Source of the DNA: Pseudomonadota bacterium | Lineage (GTDB): Bacteria; Pseudomonadota; Gammaproteobacteria; Burkholderiales; Burkholderiaceae_B | Assembly (NCBI GenBank): GCA_023425645.1 | Contig: JAFACG010000011.1 | Span: forward strand, 1 to 35,860 | Length of the DNA: 35,860 nt | Direction of reading: 5' to 3' | Shown: positions 1 to 7,188 of the stretch, piece by piece | Numbering within the stretch: position 1 is the first letter of the stretch | Layout: every line of letters begins with the position of its first letter | Notes under the pieces: model-generated | Told to the model about the DNA's origin: nothing | Databases searched by the model: none | Seen by the model: the letters and a program-made list of their open reading frames with translations, nothing else | Made by a program: the position numbers and the translations under genes

Positions 1-29
1 GGGGCGGGCGGGGCGTGAACTCGCAGGGT

Positions 30-50
30 GATTCGTCCACTGGACGAATC
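30..50. promoter_or_regulatory. Operator-like perfect palindrome
   Basis: Two perfect 9-base arms, GATTCGTCC (30-38) and GGACGAATC (42-50), are separated by ACT. The size and symmetry suit a dimeric repressor of the GntR or IclR type. No gene start lies close on the right, so if it is an operator it probably serves a gene beyond the left edge. The regulator is not identified. A short terminator is unlikely because no T-run follows on either side. Confidence 0.35.
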
Positions 51-285
51 ACAAGCGTCCTGCTCGAGCAGCACGCCCCTTGCCTCCCGCCCCAGTATCC
101 CGCCTGCGGCGAAGGCCCTGACTCGCCCGCCTGCCCGCCGCGGCCGGCCTCGCGAGAACGGCACCGTTGTTTTGGCCCAAACGGCGGGACGTCCGCGCAC
201 GCCGTACAACATATCAGCCATCCGCTGAATTTTCTGTTTGGCATGAATGTATATAGCCGGGTTGATGTCATCGGCATTTTGAGTC

Positions 286-466
286 GTTCAAGACGCGGGA
301 AGATCGGACGGGGCGGGTCGGATGGCTTGCCGCAGGCGGGGCGCGGGGACGGGGGGCAAGCGCCGCCGGAGTTAACGACGCGCCCGGCCAGGCGCCCCGA
401 CCAGGGCACCGGCGCGCCGCGCCGGCAAGCCATCAGCGCCGTCCGATCTTCCCGCGCCTTGAACGG
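286..466. repeat. Imperfect long inverted repeat
   Basis: The left arm (286-332) and the right arm (422-464, reverse complement) match at 24 of the first 25 positions, starting at GTTCAAG. A 5-base gap follows, and the match then resumes through GATGGCTTGCCG. About 90 bases of very GC-rich DNA lie between the arms. The structure could fold into a long cruciform or hairpin. It may be a decayed small transposable element or a duplicated inverted segment. No transposase is present. Confidence 0.6.
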
Positions 467-584
467 CGTCTTCAAAAAACCGGTTCGTCATCGACTTGGC
501 AAATTGGCTCTCGGAATTCTTCGAAGAACCTTTTTTGCCTGGCCGGGACGGGGCTTCGTACCGGAGACCGACCAATCGTCCGCT

Positions 585-971
585 TCAACCCAGCAGACCC
601 TGCGCATGACGTATCGCGTCTCGGCACAGCGCTTCGTCGGCCTCCAGGCTGCGGCCGCTCACGCCCAGCGCGGCGATGCACTGCCCCTGCCAGAGCAGGG
701 GCGCGCCGCCGGGCAGGCTGCAATGGGCCGGATCCTGGAAGTCCTCCAGGCGCAGCGCTTCGCGCTGCAGGCGCTCGGCCAGGGCCCGGGTTTCGGCGCC
801 GAAGCGGGCGGCGGTGTAGGCCTTGGCCTGGGCGATGGCGATGCAGCGCGCCGGCGCCTGGTCCATGCGCAGGAAATGCAGCAGTTCGCCTTGTCCGTCG
901 CACAAGGACAGGCAGACCGGCGGGCCGCCGTCGGCCAGCGCCCGGAGCAGCGTCCATTGCAGCAGATCCAT
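585..971 (-). CDS. GlcG/HbpS-like (DUF336) protein
   Basis: A 128-residue single-domain protein that resembles the GlcG/HbpS family by its overall pattern: an N-terminal helix, then CLSLCDGQGELLHFLRMD, the IAQAKAYTAARFG helix, the PGGAPLL segment, and a C-terminal GVSGRSLEADEAL helix. Family members bind heme or small ligands, and many lie beside glycolate or lactate oxidation genes; the biochemical role is often unknown. The start is the ATG at 971, 41 bases after the TRAP permease stop, with only a weak ribosome site. The gene appears to be the last of the minus-strand carboxylate operon. It is intact, unlike several neighbours. The family call is fairly sure, the function is not. Confidence 0.7.
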   Translation of the reverse strand: MDLLQWTLLRALADGGPPVCLSLCDGQGELLHFLRMDQAPARCIAIAQAKAYTAARFGAETRALAERLQREALRLEDFQDPAHCSLPGGAPLLWQGQCIAALGVSGRSLEADEALCRDAIRHAQGLLG

Positions 972-1012
972 GGCCGTTGCAAGCCCCAGGCGGGGCTGCG
1001 TCAGTATCCGGT

Positions 1013-2551
1013 TCAGCGCGTCAGCCACAGCGAGACCTCCGGCACATAGGTCACGAGCATCAGCACCAGCAGCATGATGCCCAGGAAGGGCAGGGCGGAG
1101 CGGGCGATCTTCTCGATGCCGATCTTGCTGATGCCGCTGGCCACGAACAGGTTCACGCCCACGGGCGGAGTGATGAAGCCGATCGCCAGGTTCATCACCA
1201 TGATGATGCCGAAATGCACCGGATCCACGCCTATCTTCAGAGCCAGGGGCAGCAGCACGGGCGTGATGATGACGATGGCCGCCAGCGCCTCCATGAACAC
1301 GCCGATCACCAGCAGCAGGATATTGATGAACAGCAGGATCAGGATGCGGTTGTCGGTCAGGCTCAGGATCTGCCCGGCGATGAATTCCGGGATCTGCTCT
1401 ATGGTCATGATGTTGCCGAACTGGGTGGCCATGGCCATCAGCAGGATGATGATGGAGGAGGTGACGGCCGATTCTATGGTGGCGTTCCACAGCCGGATCC
1501 AGGTGATCTCCTTGTAGACGAACATGCCCACCAGCAGGCCGTACAGCGCCGCCACCGCGGTCGATTCCGTGGGCGTCATGATGCCGCCGTAGATGCCGCC
1601 CAGAATGATGACGGGCACCAGCAGCGCCCACTTGGCATCCCAGACGGCCTTGAGCAGGGCGGCGGGGGAACGGTCGCCGGGCTCGCCGCGCCAGCCATTG
1701 CGATGCGAGATCAGGTAGGCCACCAGCATCAGCGCCAGGCCCATGAGGACGCCGGGGACGATGCCCGCCACGAACAGCTTGCCGATGGAGACCTGGCCGG
1801 ATACGCCGTAGACCCCGAAGGGATTGCTGGGCGGGATGATGACTCCGATGGCGCCGGCGCATGCCACCACGGCGGCGGCGAAGGCCTTGTCGTAGCCGCG
1901 TGCAATCATGGCCGGGATGGTGATGGTGCCAATGGCGGCCACGGTGGCCGGTCCCGAGCCGCTGATGGCCGAGAAGAACATGCAGGTCATGATGGCGGCC
2001 AGGGCCAGGCCGTCGGGCAAGGAGCCGACCAGCTTGTCTGCCACGGCGAGCAGGCGGTTGGAAAGCCCGCCTGCGCCCATGAACATTCCCGCCGCGATGA
2101 AGAAGGGGATGGCCATGATGGGAAAGGAGTCGATGGACACAAAGGCGATCTGCGCCAGGTAGTCCATGGGCAGGGTGCCGGCCCCCACGACGGTGGCCAG
2201 CGTGGCCAGGCCCAGGGAAAAGGCGATGGGTACGCCCAGGGCCACCAGCACGGCAAAGTAGCCGAACAGCAGCAGGCTGGCGTTCAGTTCTTCGTTCAGC
2301 AGCACGGGCAGGGCGAGCAGCGTGGGCAGCAGCAGTCCGGCCAGCCAGTCCGTGGCGGTCAGCTCGGCGCGCATGCGCAGGATGTCCTGCACGCAGCGTA
2401 CCGCCATCAGGCCGAAGCCTATGGGCAGGATCAGGTAAGGAATCGCATAGCTGATCTGCAGGGCCGGCGTGGTCTGGGGAAACTGCATCTGCATCTGGAT
2501 GTGCTCGGCGCCCATGTAGCACAGCAGGGCTGTCAGCAGCAGGCTGAGCAT
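1013..2551 (-). CDS. dctM: TRAP transporter large permease (DctM half of a broken DctQM fusion)
   Basis: The 512-residue open frame encodes the whole DctM (large permease) domain of a TRAP transporter preceded by the C-terminal part of DctQ. DctM signatures include ISGSGPATVAAIGTITIP, IPPSNPFGVYG, IMTPTESTAV and GFITPPVGVNLFV, in a protein with about 12 hydrophobic helices. The first ~90 residues continue the small DctQ subunit without a break, so the original gene was a single DctQM fusion. The same frame extends upstream past ATG 2551 to a TGA at 2579-2581. No ribosome site precedes 2551, so independent translation of DctM is doubtful. The gene would have worked with DctP (3282-4289) to import a dicarboxylate or similar acid using an ion gradient. 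It is probably part of a pseudogene. Confidence 0.8.
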   Translation of the reverse strand: MLSLLLTALLCYMGAEHIQMQMQFPQTTPALQISYAIPYLILPIGFGLMAVRCVQDILRMRAELTATDWLAGLLLPTLLALPVLLNEELNASLLLFGYFAVLVALGVPIAFSLGLATLATVVGAGTLPMDYLAQIAFVSIDSFPIMAIPFFIAAGMFMGAGGLSNRLLAVADKLVGSLPDGLALAAIMTCMFFSAISGSGPATVAAIGTITIPAMIARGYDKAFAAAVVACAGAIGVIIPPSNPFGVYGVSGQVSIGKLFVAGIVPGVLMGLALMLVAYLISHRNGWRGEPGDRSPAALLKAVWDAKWALLVPVIILGGIYGGIMTPTESTAVAALYGLLVGMFVYKEITWIRLWNATIESAVTSSIIILLMAMATQFGNIMTIEQIPEFIAGQILSLTDNRILILLFINILLLVIGVFMEALAAIVIITPVLLPLALKIGVDPVHFGIIMVMNLAIGFITPPVGVNLFVASGISKIGIEKIARSALPFLGIMLLVLMLVTYVPEVSLWLTR

Positions 2552-2578
2552 ATCGATGGACAGCCAGAGGCGGCGCCG

Positions 2579-2925
2579 TCAGGACGGGCTCAACGCATTG
2601 TGCAGCACGTCCACACGTATGCTCGTGCGGGTCAGGATGGTCAGGGAGACGGCCAGGTAGGAAATCCAGATGAAGATGTAGCGCGACAGCTCTTCCGTCC
2701 AACTGGCCCAGCCTATCATGGAGCGCAGCATGGCCAGTAGCCGGTCCGGGTCCATGATGGCTCCCAGCCAGGCGCGCTGGACGGGATCCGTCGCCAGGTG
2801 GCTCAAGGTGGCCATCAGGTAGCGGAACAAGGTCTGGTAATTGATGACCACAGTATCATCAGCAGCAGGCCGATGAACAGGAACGGCTTTTCCAGCGCAT
2901 TCAGTCGGGAAGAGACAGGATTCAT
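2579..2925 (-). pseudogene. dctQ: DctQ half of the DctQM TRAP permease, frameshifted and stopped
   Basis: Reading from ATG 2925 gives MNPVSSRLNALEKPFLFIG and a first hydrophobic helix, but that frame ends quickly. The DctQ sequence resumes in another frame from about 2850 (VVINYQTLFRYL), as if one base had been lost in the CTGTGGTC segment. It continues through WTEELSRYIFIWISYLAVSL and TRTSIRVDVLHNALSPS, the usual DctQ core, and is then cut by TGA at 2579-2581. After that stop the same frame runs straight on (RRRLWLSID) into the DctM frame. Two independent lesions in one gene argue for real decay rather than a single sequencing error. The canonical product would be the four-helix small membrane subunit. 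Confidence 0.8.
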
Positions 2926-2954
2926 GGCGTTTTATCCACCAGGCGGAGGCATTG

Positions 2955-3218
2955 GAACCTGTTCCCGATCTATTCATGACTCCCGTTGCCCCTGGGCGCT
3001 TGTGGATGCAAGGCGCACGGCGCAGCCGGGCTGGTTGCCCGGCAAGTACGGGCAACGCGGCAGACGCCAGCGGCCAGGGGCAACCCTACGGGCCGCTTCG
3101 CTCAGCGCGCCCCTCGTCGTTGCTCGCCTTGCTCAGGCACACGCATGAGCAAAGCTCGCGTCTAGATGGACACGCTGAGCGAATCGGCGGGAGTCATGAA
3201 TAGATCGGGAACAGGTTC
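2955..3218. mobile_element. 264-bp MITE-like element with perfect 31-bp inverted ends
   Basis: Bases 2955-2985 and 3188-3218 are perfect reverse complements over 31 bases, beginning GAACCTGTTCCCGATC. The interior is also structured: GTTGCCCCTGG (2985-2995) pairs with 3074-3084, and GTTGCCCG (3034-3041) pairs with CGGGCAAC (3049-3056). There is no open frame for a transposase. The element fills most of the gap between the dctP stop and the dctQ start. I see no clear target-site duplication. A non-autonomous miniature element is the best reading; a large structured regulatory RNA is the alternative. Confidence 0.65.
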
Positions 3219-3281
3219 TTAGAAGCCCTGCCGGACGCGCAGGCGGCCGGCAGGCGGGAGCGCGGCGCGGAGCCGGCCTTG

Positions 3282-4289
3282 TTACTTTTGGGTGTCGGTG
3301 ACCAGTTGCACCAGTTCGGCGGGCAGTTTCTGGGCGTACTGCTCGTACACGGGACGGGTCAGGGCGCGCAGCTGCTCCAGGTCGGCGGGCGTGGCGTCGT
3401 GAATGGCGACGCCGGCCTGTACGAACTCCTCGCGGGCTTTTTTCTCATTTTCCGGGTAGTAGCGCTCGCGTTGAGCCTGCACAGCCTCCTGGGCGGATTC
3501 GCGGATGATCTGCTGGGCCTCGGGCGGCAGTTTGTCCCACCAGGCCTTGTTGGCCATGGCGACCTGCATGCCGTAATTGTGGGCCGAGGTGATGGCGTAC
3601 TTCAAGGCCTCGTGGTGCTTGGCGCCGGCCAAGTGGGGGAAGGTATTGCCTTCGGCGTCTATGGTGCCCTGCTGCAGGGCCGTGTAGACCTCGCCCCAGG
3701 CGATGGGAGCAGGATTGGTGCCCAGCGCCTTGGCCACGTCTACTTCCACCGGCGAGTCCGTGGTGCGCATCTTCAGGCCGCGCAGATCCTCGGCCTTGCC
3801 CAGGGGCTTGGCGGCTGACACGAAGTGACGGTAGCCGTATTCGGCGTACATGATGGGTTGCAGGCCGATGCCGTTGGCAACCTTCTCGAAGTAGGCGTTC
3901 AGCGGACCACCGGGATCCATGGACTGGTAGAACTGGGCCTGCTTGGCCGGGGGGGTGATGTAGGGCAGGTCGAACACCTGGTACATGGTCGAGAAATTGG
4001 CCAGGTTGGGAGTGGAGCTGACGCCGATCTCCAGCGAGCCTTTCTGGGCGCCCTCGATCAGGACCCGGTCGCTGCCCAGCACGGCGCCCGGGAAGACCTG
4101 GACCTTGATCTTGTTGCCGGATTTCTCTTTGACCAGGTCGGCGAATGTCTGGTAGGCCTGAGTGATGTGATTGCCCGGAGGAGCGGTATGGGCCAGACGG
4201 AACTTGAGCGCGGGGCCGGTGTATGCGGCATGGCTGGGAAACGCCGCCAGGCAGGCGGCCAGCGGCAGGGCGTACGCGAACGCTTTCAT
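3282..4289 (-). CDS. dctP: TRAP transporter substrate-binding protein DctP
   Basis: A 335-residue periplasmic solute receptor for the TRAP transporter. A signal peptide (MKAFAYALPLAACLAAFPSH, cleaved near HAA) is followed by the DctP fold: FRLAHTAPPGNHITQAYQTF at the N-terminus, then the family signature LRGLKMRTTDSPVEVDVAKA with the carboxylate-binding Arg, then the AWGEVYTALQQGTIDAEGN segment. The start at 4289 has a strong GGAGG six bases upstream; an in-frame ATG four codons earlier would overlap that site. The gene is intact although its membrane partner DctQM is broken, so the transporter should not work. Its expression may be governed by the palindrome at 4373-4389. The substrate cannot be read from sequence. 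Confidence 0.93.
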   Translation of the reverse strand: MKAFAYALPLAACLAAFPSHAAYTGPALKFRLAHTAPPGNHITQAYQTFADLVKEKSGNKIKVQVFPGAVLGSDRVLIEGAQKGSLEIGVSSTPNLANFSTMYQVFDLPYITPPAKQAQFYQSMDPGGPLNAYFEKVANGIGLQPIMYAEYGYRHFVSAAKPLGKAEDLRGLKMRTTDSPVEVDVAKALGTNPAPIAWGEVYTALQQGTIDAEGNTFPHLAGAKHHEALKYAITSAHNYGMQVAMANKAWWDKLPPEAQQIIRESAQEAVQAQRERYYPENEKKAREEFVQAGVAIHDATPADLEQLRALTRPVYEQYAQKLPAELVQLVTDTQK

Positions 4290-4372
4290 GTCAACCTCCA
4301 ATATCGTTATGGATGCCTTGGCATCTATTTTTCACATTTGAAGTCTGTGAATACCGTTTTACGACATTTCTG

Positions 4373-4389
4373 GTTCCGTTAAACGGAAC
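4373..4389 (-). promoter_or_regulatory. Perfect 17-bp palindrome, probable IclR-type operator
   Basis: GTTCCGTTAAACGGAAC has 8-base arms around a central A. It lies about 85 bases upstream of dctP and just downstream of a candidate promoter, as expected for a repressor site. Symmetric TTCC...GGAA sites are typical of IclR-family regulators. No IclR-family gene is in the window, so the assignment to that family is inference. Confidence 0.45.
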
Positions 4390-4397
4390 TTGATCGG

Positions 4398-4426
4398 GTA
4401 TTGGCGGTGGGTAATAAGGCTGTCAA
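4398..4426 (-). promoter_or_regulatory. Candidate sigma-70 promoter for dctP
   Basis: On the minus strand a perfect -35 (TTGACA, 4421-4426) is followed after 17 bases by CAATAC (4398-4403), a poor -10. The spacing is ideal and the palindrome at 4373-4389 would cover the transcription start, fitting repression of the TRAP operon. The weak -10 keeps confidence low. Confidence 0.35.
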
Positions 4427-4520
4427 TCAGATTTTTTTGAAACCAGAACTTTTCGTGCCGAAACTAGTGTAAACCTCTAGCCGGTCGGGACCTGGCCGCG
4501 CGCCATTGGGCCAGTGCGGC

Positions 4521-5273
4521 TCACAGCCAGGCTTTCAAGGCCGGCAGGCACAGGCTCACACCTATCAATACCAGGATGAGCAGGGTCAGGCGCTGGAGCG
4601 TGGTCGGACGCACCGGCGGCGGGTGGCGCTGCGCCACCCAGGTGGCCGCCATGACCAGCGGCACGGCAATGGCGGCCGTCCACAAGGCCTGTGTCTGCAG
4701 CGTGCCCTTGAGCAGTTCATGAAGGCAGCGCACGGCCGAGGTTGCCGAGAAGATCAGCAGCAGCATGTGGCGCACGGTCGGGAATTCCAGAGGCTGCCGG
4801 TAGAGCTGGAAGATGATGGGCGGGCCGGGAATGCCGAACAGGCCGCCGCACAGGCCGGTCAGCACGCCGCTCGCGAAAAAGGAAGCGGCGCCCGACATGC
4901 GCGCGCGCACGGGCGACTTCAGGGAATAGGACACGCCGCTGTAGATGATGACCAGGCCCAGCAGGAACTCCAGCAGCAGGCTGGCCTGGCTGCTCAGGTA
5001 GTCCAGCAGCATCAGGCCGGCCACGGTGGAGGGCACCACGCCGGCCAGCACGGCGCGGGCGGCGGGCCAATGGATCAGGTGGCGCTTGCCGCGCAGGGCG
5101 ACGGTGCCGTTGACCACGGTCAGCAGGCTGATGACGGTCGCCAGGAAGGCGACCGGGGCGAGCTTGAGCAGGCTGCTCAGCCCGATGACGATCATGGCCA
5201 GGCCAAAGCCGGTGACGGTCTGGAAATAGGTGCCCAGCCCTATGATCAGGGCGATCAGCAGCGTGGTCGGCAT
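4521..5273 (-). CDS. TSUP (TauE/SafE) family membrane permease
   Basis: A 250-residue integral membrane protein with about eight hydrophobic helices. It shows the TSUP pattern: an N-terminal GLGTYFQTVTGFGLAMI helix with the family's TGFG turn, and a second GLCGGLFGIPGPPII repeat that begins the other half. The family exports or imports sulfonates, sulfite, sulfoacetate and other small organic anions. The gene stands alone between dctP and the truncated lldD, on the same strand. The start at ATG 5273 places the first helix at the N-terminus. It is intact. The substrate is unknown; location beside lactate and TRAP genes suggests an organic acid, but this is inference. Confidence 0.85.
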   Translation of the reverse strand: MPTTLLIALIIGLGTYFQTVTGFGLAMIVIGLSSLLKLAPVAFLATVISLLTVVNGTVALRGKRHLIHWPAARAVLAGVVPSTVAGLMLLDYLSSQASLLLEFLLGLVIIYSGVSYSLKSPVRARMSGAASFFASGVLTGLCGGLFGIPGPPIIFQLYRQPLEFPTVRHMLLLIFSATSAVRCLHELLKGTLQTQALWTAAIAVPLVMAATWVAQRHPPPVRPTTLQRLTLLILVLIGVSLCLPALKAWL

Positions 5274-5376
5274 GGACTCGGTCGCGCTCGCAAATTACTT
5301 TAGGTGATTAACGTTTAACCTATTGTAAAGAATCGCCGGGTCTCTGGCTTGGTCCAGCTTGCGGGAGGTGCTGGGC

Positions 5377-6252
5377 TCAGGGCAGCGCGCGCGCCGAGGA
5401 CAGCACGCCGTCCAGTTGCCGGCCGCCATGGTTGGACACCACGATGCCGTCGGTGCCGAATCGCACGGCTTCGCGCGCGTCTTCGGGATCCAGTATGCCT
5501 TTGATGACCATGGCGCCGGGCCAGAAGTCCCGTATCCACTGCAGGTCCTTCCAGGATATGGAGGGATCGAAGTTGGCGCCCAGCCAGCCTATGTAGTCCT
5601 CCAGCTGCACGGCCCGCCCCTGATAGCGGGAGACATTGCCCAGGTCATGCGGCCTGCCGCGCAGCCCGACGTCCAGCGACCAGTGCGGACGCCGCAGGGC
5701 CTGGCCGTAGCGCCGCAGCGCGGCGCGCGGGCCGCTCATGCCCGAATGGGCGTCGCGATAGCGCGCGCCGGGCACGGGCATGTCCACCGTGAACACCAGG
5801 GTGGAGCAGCCGGCCGCCAAGGCCTTTTCCAGCACGCTTTTCATGAAGCCGCGGTCGCGCAGCACGTACAACTGGAACCACATGGGCCGTCCTATGGCCG
5901 GCGCCACTTCCTCGATCGGGCATACCGATACCGTCGACAAGGTGAACGGGACGCCGTGGCGATCGGCGGCCCGGGCCGCCTGGACTTCGCCGCGGCGGGC
6001 GTACATGCTGGTCAGGCCCACCGGGGCCAGCGCCACCGGCATGGACAATTTCTCTCCGAACAGCTCCATGCCCAGATCCAGGCTGGACATATCGCTGAGC
6101 ACGCGCTGGCGCAGCGCGATTCCCGCCAGGTCCTGCACGTTGCGGCCCAAGGTCTCTTCGGCGTAGGCGCCGCCGTCGATGTAGTGGAACAGGAAAGGGG
6201 GCAGGCGACGCTGCGCCTGGGCGCGGAAATCGGTCGGAGAGGAAATGATCAT
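5377..6252 (-). pseudogene. lldD: L-lactate dehydrogenase / FMN alpha-hydroxyacid oxidase, 3' truncated
   Basis: The 291-residue frame matches the FMN-dependent alpha-hydroxyacid dehydrogenase family from its N-terminus ([20 protein letters not shown]) through the FMN-site ALAPVGL, WFQLYV and [14 protein letters not shown] to the active-site [11 protein letters not shown] with the catalytic His. The family is usually about 380 residues. Here the frame stops eight residues later (SSARALP, then TGA). The last ~90 residues, with the DSGIR...GRAFVY-type FMN phosphate site, are missing, and no remnant is visible in the 100 bases downstream. A deletion of the 3' end is the simplest explanation. The gene starts inside the lldR stop (ATGA overlap), so it was cotranscribed with its regulator. 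The enzyme would have oxidised L-lactate to pyruvate at the membrane. Confidence 0.8.
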
Positions 6253-7028
6253 AATTGCGATAGCTGGCTGTTGAATCGGGATACGCGCTGTTCCCGGGCA
6301 TTGTTTTCTTCCGAGAGCCGCACCTTGGCCTGAACGTAGTCCAGGTGGCGGGTGATCCGTTCGCGCGCCAGATCCGCCTCGCCCTTGAGGATGGCGTCCA
6401 TGACGGCCTCGTGCTGCTGCGTGAGCAGTTCCACTTCGCGCGCATTGTCGAACTCGAACATGGCGCGGCGGTTCTCCTTGACGATGGAGAAGACCAGCTG
6501 GAACAGCCCGTTCATGATCTGCAGCAGCACCACATTGTGCGAGGCCTGGGCGATGGCCAGGTGGAACTGGGCGTCGGCGCGGGCGGACAGTTCGGCGTCC
6601 TGGTTCTGCTGGTGGCGCACCATGATGTCGAAGCAGTGGCGGATGCGGTTCTTGTCGGCTTCGGTGGCGCGCCGGGCGGCATGCCAGGCGGTGCTGGCTT
6701 CCAGCGCGTGGCGCGCTTCCAGCACGTCGTAGCGGTACCGGGGATCCTGGCTGATCAGCTCGCCCAGCGGGGCGATGCTTTGCGCCGGCCAGTTCATCAG
6801 GTCTGTCTCCTGGACGTAGGTGCCTCCGCCGCGGCGCGTCACCAGCAGTCCTTGCGAATTCAGGGCGCGCAGGGCCTCGCGGATGGGCACGCGAGATACC
6901 GCCAGCCGCTCGGCCAACTGGCGCTCGGATGGGATCCGGTCGCCGGGCTGCAATTGCTGTTCGTCGATCAGTTGCCGGATCTTCTCGGCGACCTGATCTG
7001 AGAGGCGGGTACTCGAAAGCGTAGTCAT
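6249..7028 (-). CDS. lldR: GntR/FCD family regulator, LldR-like
   Basis: A 259-residue transcription regulator. An N-terminal winged helix (about 8-75; [20 protein letters not shown] and [20 protein letters not shown]) is followed by a helical FCD ligand domain (about 100-235) with the metal-site residues in [14 protein letters not shown] and the C-terminal [19 protein letters not shown]. It resembles LldR/PdhR/GlcC, which respond to lactate, pyruvate or glycolate. It overlaps lldD by four bases and diverges from the lactate permease. The intergenic palindrome at 7046-7060 is the likely operator, allowing control of both transcripts. The gene itself is intact even though both presumed targets are broken. 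It is named by context; the effector is not proven. Confidence 0.8.
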   Translation of the reverse strand: MTTLSSTRLSDQVAEKIRQLIDEQQLQPGDRIPSERQLAERLAVSRVPIREALRALNSQGLLVTRRGGGTYVQETDLMNWPAQSIAPLGELISQDPRYRYDVLEARHALEASTAWHAARRATEADKNRIRHCFDIMVRHQQNQDAELSARADAQFHLAIAQASHNVVLLQIMNGLFQLVFSIVKENRRAMFEFDNAREVELLTQQHEAVMDAILKGEADLARERITRHLDYVQAKVRLSEENNAREQRVSRFNSQLSQL

Positions 7029-7045
7029 AGTGATTTTCCAGGCAA

Positions 7046-7060
7046 AGTGGTAATACCGCT
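7046..7060. promoter_or_regulatory. Probable LldR/FCD operator
   Basis: AGTGGTAATACCGCT is a 15-base palindrome with one mismatched pair and a perfect GGTA-A-TACC core. It resembles the TNGTNNNACNA pattern known for GntR/FCD regulators such as LldR. It lies 18 bases from the lldR start in the lldR/lctP divergent gap, so it could mediate autoregulation and control of the permease. Confidence 0.5.
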
Positions 7061-7188
7061 AATATTCTCCGACCAAAGGAAAGAAGGGGAGGCGGCGCCC
7101 TCCAGGCGCCCGGCCGCGAGCCGGGGCCGCACAAGGAAGAAGCGTCCGTCGCCCAAGAAACGTGCTATCCACACGAAGGAGAAAAGGG

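Larger units (their letters stand above)
1..584. other. Left-edge stretch with no supported gene
   Basis: I see no convincing coding region here. Reading frames that cross it have skewed composition with long Arg/Gly/Pro runs and resemble no family I know. It contains a short perfect palindrome at 30-50, a 12-base palindrome (CTGCTCGAGCAG) at 60-71, a relatively AT-rich patch at about 205-285 and a long imperfect inverted repeat at 286-466. The GlcG-like gene on the minus strand ends at its right border, so this may be the downstream flank of that operon plus the upstream region of a gene to the left of the window. Confidence 0.5.

Noticed and set aside
372..575. Small minus-strand frame after the GlcG-like gene
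   Set aside because: It has no family resemblance and no ribosome site, and it overlaps the inverted repeat.
2579..2581. TGA as a selenocysteine codon
   Set aside because: DctQ proteins have no selenocysteine, the position is not catalytic, no SECIS-like hairpin was evident just after it, and a frameshift lies in the same gene.
585..2740. Very long open frames on both strands overlapping the DctM gene
   Set aside because: They are extremely rich in His, Gly, Gln, Arg and Asp, a sign of reading GC-rich codons out of frame. The DctM frame has clear family motifs.
2955..3218. CRISPR array or phage attachment site at the inverted repeats
   Set aside because: There is a single pair of inverted, not direct, repeats with no regular spacers, and no tRNA or integrase nearby.
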